Below are positions 1 through 5,304 of a stretch of DNA of 8,497 nucleotides, one piece after another. The position numbers and the translations under genes were made by a program. The number at the start of each line of letters is the position of its first letter. Position 1 is the stretch's first letter. The notes beneath the pieces were generated by a model. That model was not told the origin of the DNA, ran no database searches, and worked only from the letters and a program-made list of their open reading frames with translations. Source of the stretch: Propionibacteriaceae bacterium (GTDB taxonomy: Bacteria > Actinomycetota > Actinomycetes > Propionibacteriales > Propionibacteriaceae); NCBI GenBank assembly GCA_030538175.1, contig JAUNUL010000119.1, positions 1 through 8,497 of the forward strand. Reading direction: 5' to 3'.

Positions 1-73
1 AGGTCGAATGGGACTGCCGTTTCTGAGGCAGATCGAAGGGGACTCCCGTCTCGAGGTCTAACGGGATCTCACC
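1..73. repeat. Degenerate short tandem repeat downstream of otsB
   Basis: About two and a half imperfect direct copies begin at 1, 30 and 54, with the shared core AGRTCKAANGGGA. The first unit is 29 bp, the second 24 bp, and the third is partial and more diverged. The array lies about 14 bp beyond the otsB stop codon, so it would be in the 3' untranslated part of the otsB message. Bases 14-18 and 27-31 (CTGCC/GGCAG) can form a weak 5-bp hairpin. The window begins inside the array, so more copies may lie outside it. I see no coding sequence in these bases. Confidence 0.6.
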
Positions 74-86
74 CCCGGCTAGTTGC

Positions 87-947
87 TCATGCCCAAGTGG
101 ATGCCTCCAGCGCATCTGCCAGTTGGTCGAAGAGGACCGCCACCCCGGGCGGGCCCTCCACGACCACGTCCGCCAGCTCCACCAGGGCGTTCTGCTCGGT
201 CGAGGCGGAACAGATCAACAGCCCCTCGATCGCACCGCTCTCGCGCAACGTCCGCACTGCCTCGAAGGCCGGCACATCACCCAGGTCGTCACCGGCGAAC
301 ACGACGGCCCGGGGGCTGACCTCGTCGACGAGCCGACGCACTGCATCGCCCTTGTCCACGCCCGGTGCCCGCAGCTCGAAGACGAACTTGCCGGGCTCCA
401 ACCGCAGTTCGTGTTTCTCGCACAGTGCCGTGAGCGGGCCGGTCAAGGCCGCCAGGGCGCCGTTGGGGTCGGCCAGCTCTCGGGTGTGGACACCGATCGA
501 CAGCCGCTTGTCCTCGACCCGGGCCGCGCTCAAACCGAGGTCGGCGAGGATCCCCGGGATCTCGAGGGCCGCTGCGGCGACCCCGGCGGGGGCGGTGGGT
601 TCGGCATACGCGCCGGAGTCGGCATCCCATCGCTCGAAGCCATAGAGGCCGAGCACGCTCATCGAATCCAGGCCAGCACGCTGGTCAAGTCGGCCCAGCT
701 CGACGGCCTTGCGGGCCATCCGCCCGGTGACCACGGCGACCTTGCCGACGTATCGACCCAGTCGGGCCAACGCGCTGACGGTCTCCTCCGACGCCCACGC
801 GGCATCGGGGTCCAACACGATCGGGGACAGCACCCCGTCAAAATCACTGCAGATCAGAGCGCTGCTGGGGTCAGCGACGAGCGCGCTCCAGGCTCGTTTG
901 CCGTAGTCGGTGTGGATATCGCTGGGGACGTTGATTTCGCCGGCCAT
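87..947 (-). CDS. otsB: Trehalose-6-phosphate phosphatase (HAD superfamily)
   Basis: This 286-residue cytosolic enzyme removes the phosphate from trehalose-6-phosphate, the last step of the OtsA-OtsB pathway. All four HAD motifs are visible. Motif I is DFDGVLSPI, with nucleophile D35 and general acid/base D37. Motif II is VVTGR, with T74. The motif III lysine lies in GVDKGDAV. Motif IV is GDDLGD at 219-224, with Mg2+-binding aspartates. The length fits single-domain bacterial OtsB. The ATG at 947 is preceded by the ribosome site GAGGTGA (957-951), three bases away. The gene is head-to-head with otsA across 58 bp, which supports the assignment beyond motifs alone. The motif I threonine common in the family is valine here (V39), a mild change. 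A related sugar phosphatase is the only realistic alternative. Confidence 0.95.
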   Translation of the reverse strand: MAGEINVPSDIHTDYGKRAWSALVADPSSALICSDFDGVLSPIVLDPDAAWASEETVSALARLGRYVGKVAVVTGRMARKAVELGRLDQRAGLDSMSVLGLYGFERWDADSGAYAEPTAPAGVAAAALEIPGILADLGLSAARVEDKRLSIGVHTRELADPNGALAALTGPLTALCEKHELRLEPGKFVFELRAPGVDKGDAVRRLVDEVSPRAVVFAGDDLGDVPAFEAVRTLRESGAIEGLLICSASTEQNALVELADVVVEGPPGVAVLFDQLADALEASTWA

Positions 948-978
948 TGCTCACCTCGGGTTTGTCGGCTCCAGCCAC

Positions 979-988
979 AGGCTAGCGT
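979..988. promoter_or_regulatory. Overlapping divergent -10 boxes for otsB and otsA
   Basis: The palindrome GCTAGC (981-986) provides a -10-like hexamer on each strand: TAGCGT (983-988) for otsA and TAGCCT (984-979) for otsB. The otsA start would lie near 995, giving a leader of about 11 bases that just contains GGAGG. The otsB start would lie near 972, giving a leader of about 25 bases with GAGGTGA. A possible otsA -35 is TTTGTC at 961-966. No clear otsB -35 is visible. The positions are read from sequence; use as promoters is inferred. Confidence 0.5.
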
Positions 989-1005
989 GGGGGCTGGAGG
1001 TGGAC

Positions 1006-2421
1006 ATGACCAACAACTCCCGGTCCAGCCAGGCCCCTTCGCGTGCAAGCTTTGTGGTGGTGGCGAATCGCCTGGCAGTTGAGCGGACCACGGATGACCA
1101 GGACGAGCCCTGCTGGCGGACATCTCCCGGCGGACTCGTCACCGCACTCGAACCGATCATGAAGGCCAAGGAAGGTGCCTGGATCGGTTGGCATGGGGCC
1201 CCGGATGAGGTGCTGGAGCCGTTCCGCCATGACGGCATCGACATGGTGCCGGTCCCGCTGTCCCGCGACGAGGTCGCGGAGTTCTATGAGGGCTTCTCGA
1301 ACGCAACGCTCTGGCCGCTCTATCACGACTCCGTTGCCTTCCCGGAGTTCCACCGCGAGTGGTGGGACGCCTATGTCAAGGTCAACCGGCGCTTCGCGGA
1401 GGCTGCTGCCGAGGTCGCCGAGGAGGGCGGCGTGGTCTGGGTGCAGGACTACCAGCTCCAGCTCGTGCCGAAGATGCTGCGGGACAAGCGGCCTGACCTC
1501 AAGATCGGCTTCTTCCTCCACATTCCGTTCCCGCCCCAGGAGCTGTTCCAGCAGCTGCCGTGGCGCAAACAGGTGCTTGAGGGTCTGTCCGGTGCCGACC
1601 TCGTCGGCTTCCAGGTGCCCGGCGGCGCCGCCAACTTCCTGCGGCTGATGAAGGACCGCCTCGGCCTGGAGACCCGGCGCGGTGAGTTCGTCCGTCCGGA
1701 CGGCACGCGAGGTCGAGCGGGCGCCTATCCGATCTCCATCGACGCGCAGGCATTTCAGGATCTCGCCAACCACCCGGAGACGGTTGAGCGGGCCAAGGAG
1801 ATCAGGGAGGATCTCGACGCCGAGATCGTGTTCCTGGGGGTCGACCGGCTCGACTACACCAAGGGACTGCGACAGCGAATCCGGGCGTTCGGTGAGCTGT
1901 TCAAGTCAGGTCAGCTGGACCCCGACAAAGCAGTGTTCCTCCAGGTGGCGACGCCGTCGCGTGAGCGGGTGGAGGAATACAAGCGCCTGCGCGATGACAT
2001 CGAGTTGCTCGTCGGACGCATCAACGGTGACATGGGCCGGATCGGCCGGGCGCCGATCACCTATCTCCACGCGGGCTACCCCCGCCAGGAGATGGCGGCG
2101 CTCTATCGGGCCGCCGATGTCATGGTGGTGACTCCTCTGCGGGACGGCATGAATCTCGTCGCCAAGGAATATGTCGCCTGCCGCGGCTCCGGCGATGGCG
2201 CCCTGGTGTTGAGCGAATTCGCGGGAGCGGCGCGTGAGTTGAAGCAGGCCTGGCAGGTCAATCCGTACGACATCGATGGGATGAAGGACCAGATCCTGGC
2301 GGCTGCTGGGGCTGATCAGACGGAGAAGCGGCGCCGGATGCGTCAGCTGCGTCGCCAGGTGTTCACCCACGACATCAACCGCTGGGCGGAGACGTTCCTC
2401 CGTGACCTCGGGCTCGAATGA
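1006..2421 (+). CDS. otsA: Trehalose-6-phosphate synthase (GT20)
   Basis: This 471-residue cytosolic glycosyltransferase joins the glucose of UDP-glucose (or another NDP-glucose) to glucose-6-phosphate, forming trehalose-6-phosphate. Family motifs appear in order: the N-terminal [10 protein letters not shown] strand and arginine (R22), SPGGL followed by [17 protein letters not shown] (D148), the phosphate-binding [10 protein letters not shown] (R281, K286), and the nucleotide-sugar site [12 protein letters not shown] (D380, N383). These correspond to the catalytic residues of E. coli OtsA. The [10 protein letters not shown] form resembles actinobacterial enzymes. The open frame extends upstream to 910, but the ATG at 1006 is chosen because GGAGG (996-1000) is five bases before it and the longer form would overlap otsB. 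An in-frame GTG at 1000 is less likely. The divergent otsB suggests coordinated expression. No truncation is visible. Confidence 0.97.
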   Translation: MTNNSRSSQAPSRASFVVVANRLAVERTTDDQDEPCWRTSPGGLVTALEPIMKAKEGAWIGWHGAPDEVLEPFRHDGIDMVPVPLSRDEVAEFYEGFSNATLWPLYHDSVAFPEFHREWWDAYVKVNRRFAEAAAEVAEEGGVVWVQDYQLQLVPKMLRDKRPDLKIGFFLHIPFPPQELFQQLPWRKQVLEGLSGADLVGFQVPGGAANFLRLMKDRLGLETRRGEFVRPDGTRGRAGAYPISIDAQAFQDLANHPETVERAKEIREDLDAEIVFLGVDRLDYTKGLRQRIRAFGELFKSGQLDPDKAVFLQVATPSRERVEEYKRLRDDIELLVGRINGDMGRIGRAPITYLHAGYPRQEMAALYRAADVMVVTPLRDGMNLVAKEYVACRGSGDGALVLSEFAGAARELKQAWQVNPYDIDGMKDQILAAAGADQTEKRRRMRQLRRQVFTHDINRWAETFLRDLGLE

Positions 2422-2575
2422 CAGGCGCACGACGCGGCCAGGTTCCTTCGAGAGAGGGGCTGACTTCTCCCTGCGCGCCGTGCCGGTCAGGGAACTCCGC
2501 GTGAGGATGAAAGACATGCGATTCAAGTTCCGAACGTCTGTGAATCAGAGCATGACGGCATCCCTTTGGCCGGGC
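2422..2575. other. Convergent gap between otsA and the phosphatase gene
   Basis: These 154 bp separate two genes that converge. The only structure seen is a weak nested stem: GTTCC/GGAAC (2442-2446 with 2491-2495) stacked on CTGAC/GTCAG (2460-2464 with 2486-2490), with a 13-base bulge on one side. No T-run follows it. It could help end transcription, but I do not call a terminator. Short open frames here have no convincing ribosome site. Confidence 0.3.
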
Positions 2576-3097
2576 TCAGACCAGCCGGGACAGCAGTTCA
2601 TCGACGTACCCCGCGATCTGAGCTGCTGTTGACGTCGTGAACGTGGGATGCAACGCATAGAAGTCCGGCAGATCGGCCTGGTTGGCCTTGGTCTGGATGG
2701 TGGCGGCGCACGCGTCGGCGAGGCCATGGACCGTCACGTCGTGGGTCAGCCCGCGGGCGACGCCGGCTGCAAAGCCGAGGCTGAACGTGTTCTCGTGCCA
2801 GGCCGGCCAGTGGGTGATCAGCACGAGCTGCTGGCGGCGAGTCATGGTCAGGACGATGTCGGTCTCCGCCAACATCTCCGGATCGACCTGGCGGGAGCGG
2901 AAGCCGCCGGGTGAACCACCGCGCTTGGTCAATTCGTCGGCGAGGCACTGCTCCATGCCAGCACCGGGCAGGGCGTCCAGGCCGGCGGACTCGAACGTCA
3001 GGTCGCGACCGAGCTGGTGCGCGCGCAACTGGGCGTACCGCTCCGCGAACGCCGACCGCCCGATATTGCCCGAGCAGAGGAAGAGGACGTTGGGCAC
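2576..3097 (-). CDS. Low-molecular-weight protein tyrosine phosphatase family protein
   Basis: This 173-residue cytosolic protein belongs to the family that dephosphorylates phosphotyrosine, or, in relatives, reduces arsenate. The signature C-X5-R-S loop is at the very N-terminus (CSGNIGRS, nucleophile C8, R14). The usual second cysteine of the loop (NICRS in many members) is glycine (G13). The general-acid loop, normally DP, appears as LPDFY with D145 kept and the following proline replaced by phenylalanine. Length is slightly above the classic 150-160 residues. The start is a GTG at 3097 with no Shine-Dalgarno, but TAGGGT (3109-3104) ends six bases upstream, suggesting leaderless translation. 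It has no neighbouring kinase or capsule genes here, so its substrate cannot be inferred. Confidence 0.88.
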   Translation of the reverse strand: MPNVLFLCSGNIGRSAFAERYAQLRAHQLGRDLTFESAGLDALPGAGMEQCLADELTKRGGSPGGFRSRQVDPEMLAETDIVLTMTRRQQLVLITHWPAWHENTFSLGFAAGVARGLTHDVTVHGLADACAATIQTKANQADLPDFYALHPTFTTSTAAQIAGYVDELLSRLV

Positions 3098-3103
3098 GGT
3101 TCC

Positions 3104-3109
3104 ACCCTA
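3104..3109 (-). promoter_or_regulatory. -10 box for a leaderless phosphatase mRNA
   Basis: TAGGGT matches the TANNNT actinobacterial -10 pattern. It ends six bases before the GTG at 3097, placing the transcription start on or next to the initiation codon. No ribosome site lies between them. No good -35 hexamer is visible 16-18 bp upstream. Just upstream, a 7-bp hairpin (GGCGCCG 3116-3122 with CGGCGCC 3130-3136) lies close to or over the expected -35 region. Confidence 0.5.
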
Positions 3110-3170
3110 GGTGAAGGCGCCGGGCCGGACGGCGCCCCCACTGCGAGGCTGAATCGGCGAGGTGCCTCGA

Positions 3171-3202
3171 GCGTCACCTGCCGGCATCCAGCAGGGTGAC
3201 GC
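3171..3202 (-). terminator. Hairpin downstream of the ydhR-like gene
   Basis: GCGTCACCTGC (3171-3181) pairs with GCAGGGTGACGC (3191-3202), giving 11 pairs with one bulged G and a 9-base loop. It lies 30 bp beyond the stop codon of the minus-strand YdhR-like gene and before the next minus-strand promoter. It lacks a clear T-run, as is common for hairpins in high-GC actinobacteria. Termination is inferred from position and stability. Confidence 0.55.
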
Positions 3203-3231
3203 CGTTGCTCCGAGCACTCAGGCTGGAGTGA

Positions 3232-3540
3232 TCAGGCGCCCAGCGGCCCGCGGGTGGTGCGGGTGAGTTCCTCGTTGACCTCGAAGAACAGCGCGCGGAT
3301 GTCGGTGACCCCGAAGCTCTGCAGTCGGGCGGTGTGCATCTCGGCGTACGCCTGCGCGGACTCGAGGTCGTCGAACAGATAGATCCCGCCGGCCATCTGG
3401 GTCTCGGCGTTCTCTGTCCAGATCTTCCAGCGCAGGCCCGGTGCGGTCGCGATGTCGTCGGCGAGGCCGGCGTACGCCGTCGACATCTCCGCGCCCCACG
3501 GGCCCTGGGCGGGGAAGTCGAACTGAACGAGTGTGGCCAT
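3232..3540 (-). CDS. ydhR: YdhR-type monooxygenase-like protein (dimeric alpha-beta barrel)
   Basis: This 102-residue protein matches the E. coli YdhR pattern along its whole length: MATLVQFDF at the N-terminus, GPWG, the central LRWKIWTEN, AGGIYLFDD, and AEMHTARLQSFGV before a C-terminal FFEVNEEL. YdhR is a small dimeric ferredoxin-like fold protein placed among putative monooxygenases by structure. Its substrate is not established, so the name indicates family rather than proven activity. No signal peptide or membrane segment is present, so it should be cytosolic. The ATG at 3540 has GGAAGG (3553-3548) seven bases upstream, a good ribosome site. It sits between the yceI and phosphatase genes on the same strand, but hairpins on both sides suggest it is transcribed alone. 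Confidence 0.9.
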   Translation of the reverse strand: MATLVQFDFPAQGPWGAEMSTAYAGLADDIATAPGLRWKIWTENAETQMAGGIYLFDDLESAQAYAEMHTARLQSFGVTDIRALFFEVNEELTRTTRGPLGA

Positions 3541-3580
3541 GGTGGTTCCTTCCGTGCGGGTACGCCGAGTCCGGCGGGGT

Positions 3581-3595
3581 CCCGGCTGCGCCGGG
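3581..3595. other. Compact hairpin upstream of the ydhR-like gene
   Basis: CCCGGC and GCCGGG form a perfect 6-bp stem around a 3-base loop, 41 bp upstream of the ATG at 3540. It could lie in the promoter or leader of the gene. No promoter hexamers are clear in this GC-rich stretch, so its role is unknown. Confidence 0.3.
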
Positions 3596-3643
3596 GTTGG
3601 TTCTTCGCCTCTCCAGTGTGCCGGGTTGGCCCAGGGGACGGCA

Positions 3644-3677
3644 GAACGCCCGCGCCGGTGGACCGACGCGGGCGTTC
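3644..3677 (-). terminator. Strong hairpin, likely yceI terminator
   Basis: GAACGCCCGCG (3644-3654) is perfectly complementary to CGCGGGCGTTC (3667-3677). A further CGG/CCG pairing is possible inside the loop. This is the strongest inverted repeat in the window. It lies about 100 bp past the yceI stop, beyond the tandem repeat, and before the ydhR-like gene. There is no T-run, and being symmetrical it could act on both strands. Termination is inferred. Confidence 0.65.
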
Positions 3678-3681
3678 ATGG

Positions 3682-3762
3682 CTCAGCGGTGCTGTGCCCG
3701 TTCACCTCGAGGACTCAGCGTGCTGTGCCCGTTCACCTCGGGGCTCAGCGCTGCTTCGCCCG
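3682..3762. repeat. Short tandem repeat downstream of yceI
   Basis: Two close copies (3682-3713 and 3714-3743, 32 and 30 bp) share CTCAGCG followed by TGCTGTGCCCGTTCACCTCG. A third, decayed copy follows (3744-3762, beginning CTCAGCGCTGCT). Read in the yceI direction, the core is CGAGGTGAACGGGCACAGCA. The array starts about 14 bp after the yceI stop and lies between it and the strong hairpin at 3644-3677, so it should be in the yceI 3' untranslated region. No long open frame or coding signal is convincing here. Confidence 0.75.
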
Positions 3763-3776
3763 GCAGAGGTTGTGGT

Positions 3777-4319
3777 TCAGGCAGCCTTGATGGCGGACAC
3801 CTCGAAGACGAGGGTCACCTTCTCGGACACCAGGACGCCACCGGTCTCCAGCGCGGCGTTCCAGGTGAGGCCCCAGTCCTTGCGGTTGACCTGGATCTGG
3901 CCTTCCAGGCCGACGCGCTCGTTGCCGAAGGGGTCGGTGGCGGCACCGTTGTACTCGAAGTCGATGGTGACCGGCTTGGTGACGTCCTTGATGGTCAGGT
4001 CGCCGGTGACGCTCAGGGTCTCACCGTTGCCGGTGACGTCGGTGGAGACGAAGGTGATGGCCGGGAACTGCTCGACGTCGAAGAAGTCGGCGGAGCGCAG
4101 GTGGTTGTCCCGGTCGGAGTTGCGGGTGTCGATGGAGGCAACCTGGATGTTGACCTCGATCTTGGCGTTCTGCAGGCCGGCCTCGGTGGAGGCGGTGCCG
4201 GAGACGTCGTTGAAGGAGCCACGGACCTTGGTCACCATCGCGTGACGGGTGACGAAGCCGATCTCGGTGTGCGAGGGGTCGAGGGTGTAGGTGCCGGCGA
4301 GCTGGTTCAGAGCGGTCAT
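3777..4319 (-). CDS. YceI family protein
   Basis: This 180-residue protein shows the YceI lipocalin-like barrel: YTLDPSHTEIGFVTRHAMVTKVRGSF-type N-terminal pattern (residues about 11-36), the middle strand FVSTDVTGNGE, DLTIKDVTKPVTIDFEY, and a C-terminal EKVTLVFEVSA strand. Characterised relatives bind polyisoprenoid or other amphiphilic molecules in the barrel. Gram-negative members are periplasmic, but here there is no signal peptide, so a cytosolic location is expected. The exact ligand is unknown. The ATG at 4319 has AAAGGA (4332-4327) seven bases upstream. A palindromic AT-rich site upstream suggests repressor control. Downstream come a tandem repeat and a strong hairpin. No residue loss or frame break is visible. 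Confidence 0.95.
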   Translation of the reverse strand: MTALNQLAGTYTLDPSHTEIGFVTRHAMVTKVRGSFNDVSGTASTEAGLQNAKIEVNIQVASIDTRNSDRDNHLRSADFFDVEQFPAITFVSTDVTGNGETLSVTGDLTIKDVTKPVTIDFEYNGAATDPFGNERVGLEGQIQVNRKDWGLTWNAALETGGVLVSEKVTLVFEVSAIKAA

Positions 4320-4347
4320 GGTGCTGTCCTTTGTGGAGGAGGTCTTG

Positions 4348-4364
4348 TTGAACTTTCACTTAAA
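4348..4364. promoter_or_regulatory. Candidate palindromic operator of yceI (MarR-like)
   Basis: TTGAACTTTCACTTAAA is an imperfect palindrome: half-sites TTGAACT and TTTAAGT face each other across 3 bp. It stands in an AT-rich island (4348-4376) inside GC-rich DNA, 29 bp before the yceI start. Its size and TTnAA half-sites resemble MarR-family operators. On the minus strand, TTGCTT (4375-4370) could be a -35 and TTCAAC (4352-4347) a weak -10, so a bound protein would cover the core promoter. No regulator gene is in the window. Confidence 0.5.
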
Positions 4365-4457
4365 CCATAAAGCAATCGACGTCCTCGTGCAACCGCGCCC
4401 CGACGCGTGTTCCATTCTGCGGTCCGCCGATTCGGGTCGCCACCCCTCATAAGTGCC

Positions 4458-4533
4458 GGGCCGCCGGGCCCAACGTGGCGGGGCGCCTGCGGGCCGCCGG
4501 GCCCAACCTGGCGGGGGCGCCTGCGGGCCGAGG
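4458..4533. repeat. GC-rich tandem repeat upstream of the PIG-L gene
   Basis: Two near-identical copies (4458-4490, 33 bp; 4491-4524, 34 bp) differ by one substitution and one inserted G. A third partial start GGGCCGAGG follows at 4525. The unit contains GGGCCGCCGGGCCCAAC and GCGCCTGC. It ends about 11 bp before the -10 box of the PIG-L gene, so the last copy overlaps the expected -35 region. An open frame runs through it, but the repeated peptide it would encode is probably not translated. Confidence 0.75.
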
Positions 4534-4544
4534 AGTCGGCTGGT

Positions 4545-4550
4545 CACAAT
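4545..4550 (+). promoter_or_regulatory. -10 box for a leaderless PIG-L mRNA
   Basis: CACAAT keeps the most conserved A and final T of the -10 pattern and ends six bases before the ATG at 4557. The intervening GGGTCC is not a ribosome site. The spacing predicts transcription starting at the initiation codon. No clear -35 is visible; that area is the end of the tandem repeat. Confidence 0.45.
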
Positions 4551-4556
4551 GGGTCC

Positions 4557-5303
4557 ATGACGAACACTGCAGCCACGCTGCCGGCCCTGCCCGATGACGA
4601 CTGGTCGCGCATTCTGTGTGTGGTCGCTCATCCCGATGATCTGGAATACGGCACCTCCGCCGCGATCGCCACGTGGACGCGCCAGGGCAAGAAGGTCGCC
4701 TACCTGCTCCTGACCTCCGGCGAGGCCGGCATGCAGGCGCCGCCGGAGGAGACCGGTCCGATCCGGGCTTTGGAGCAGCAGCGGGCGTGCGAGGAGGTCG
4801 GCGTACACGACCTGCGGATCCTCAACCACCCCGACGGGACGCTCATGTATGGGCTGGATCTGCGCCGCGACATCGCCCGGATGGTCCGCGAGTTCCGGCC
4901 CGATGCAGTGCTCACCACCAACTTTGACGTGGAGGCATACGGCGGGTTGAACCAGGCCGACCACCGCGCCGCCGGGCTCGCGACCATCGATGGCGTCCGC
5001 GACGCTGACAACAACTGGATCTTCCGCGAGCTCGTCGAGGAGGGCCTGCCCAAGTGGCATGCCAAGGCGCTGCTGGTCGCGGGCCACCCCGAGCCCACGC
5101 ACGCTGTCGCGGTCGATGCCGACGCGGTCGCGGCCGGCGTACGCTCCCTGGAACAGCACGAGGCCTATCTCGCCGACCTGCCCAACCACCCCAAGCCCGC
5201 CGAGTTCATCCCCGAGGTCCTGCGGGAGGGCGGGCAGGCGATGGGGGTTGAGTACGCCGCAGTGCTGCGCGTGTTCGATCTCGGCGGTCTCGCGGGGTCC
5301 TGA
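4557..5303 (+). CDS. PIG-L/LmbE family zinc-dependent deacetylase
   Basis: This 248-residue cytosolic protein belongs to the family that removes acetyl groups from N-acetylglucosamine-type sugars; MshB (mycothiol) and Mca are actinobacterial relatives. The N-terminal motif VVAHPDDLEYG gives the expected zinc ligands H25 and D28 and base D27. The further histidine is H136 in NQADHRAAG. The usual E after AHPDD is replaced by L, with E one residue later. The sequence is shorter than MshB (about 290-300 residues) and lacks features that would let me assign it to mycothiol, so the substrate is unknown. The frame is open to 4407, but that part is the tandem repeat; the ATG at 4557 sits six bases after a -10 box. 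The stop is one base before the next gene, so the two are almost certainly co-transcribed. Confidence 0.9.
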   Translation: MTNTAATLPALPDDDWSRILCVVAHPDDLEYGTSAAIATWTRQGKKVAYLLLTSGEAGMQAPPEETGPIRALEQQRACEEVGVHDLRILNHPDGTLMYGLDLRRDIARMVREFRPDAVLTTNFDVEAYGGLNQADHRAAGLATIDGVRDADNNWIFRELVEEGLPKWHAKALLVAGHPEPTHAVAVDADAVAAGVRSLEQHEAYLADLPNHPKPAEFIPEVLREGGQAMGVEYAAVLRVFDLGGLAGS

Positions 5304-5304
5304 C

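Noticed and set aside
910..1005. N-terminal extension of otsA to the ATG at 910
   Set aside because: It would overlap otsB by 38 bp and add residues with no family match. The ATG at 1006 has GGAGG at ideal distance and begins just before the conserved VVVANRL strand.
4407..4556. N-terminal extension of the PIG-L protein through the tandem repeat
   Set aside because: The added 50 residues are a translated GC-rich repeat. Family similarity starts after 4557, and a -10 box lies immediately before that ATG.
4557..5303. Calling the PIG-L gene mshB or mca
   Set aside because: Only the general family motifs are visible. The protein is shorter than typical MshB and no mycothiol gene is nearby.
4990..5304. 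Longer form of the ATP-grasp protein overlapping the PIG-L gene
   Set aside because: The extra 105 residues are an out-of-frame reading of the deacetylase gene. The KaiC-like start TGFKGLD directly follows the ATG at 5305.
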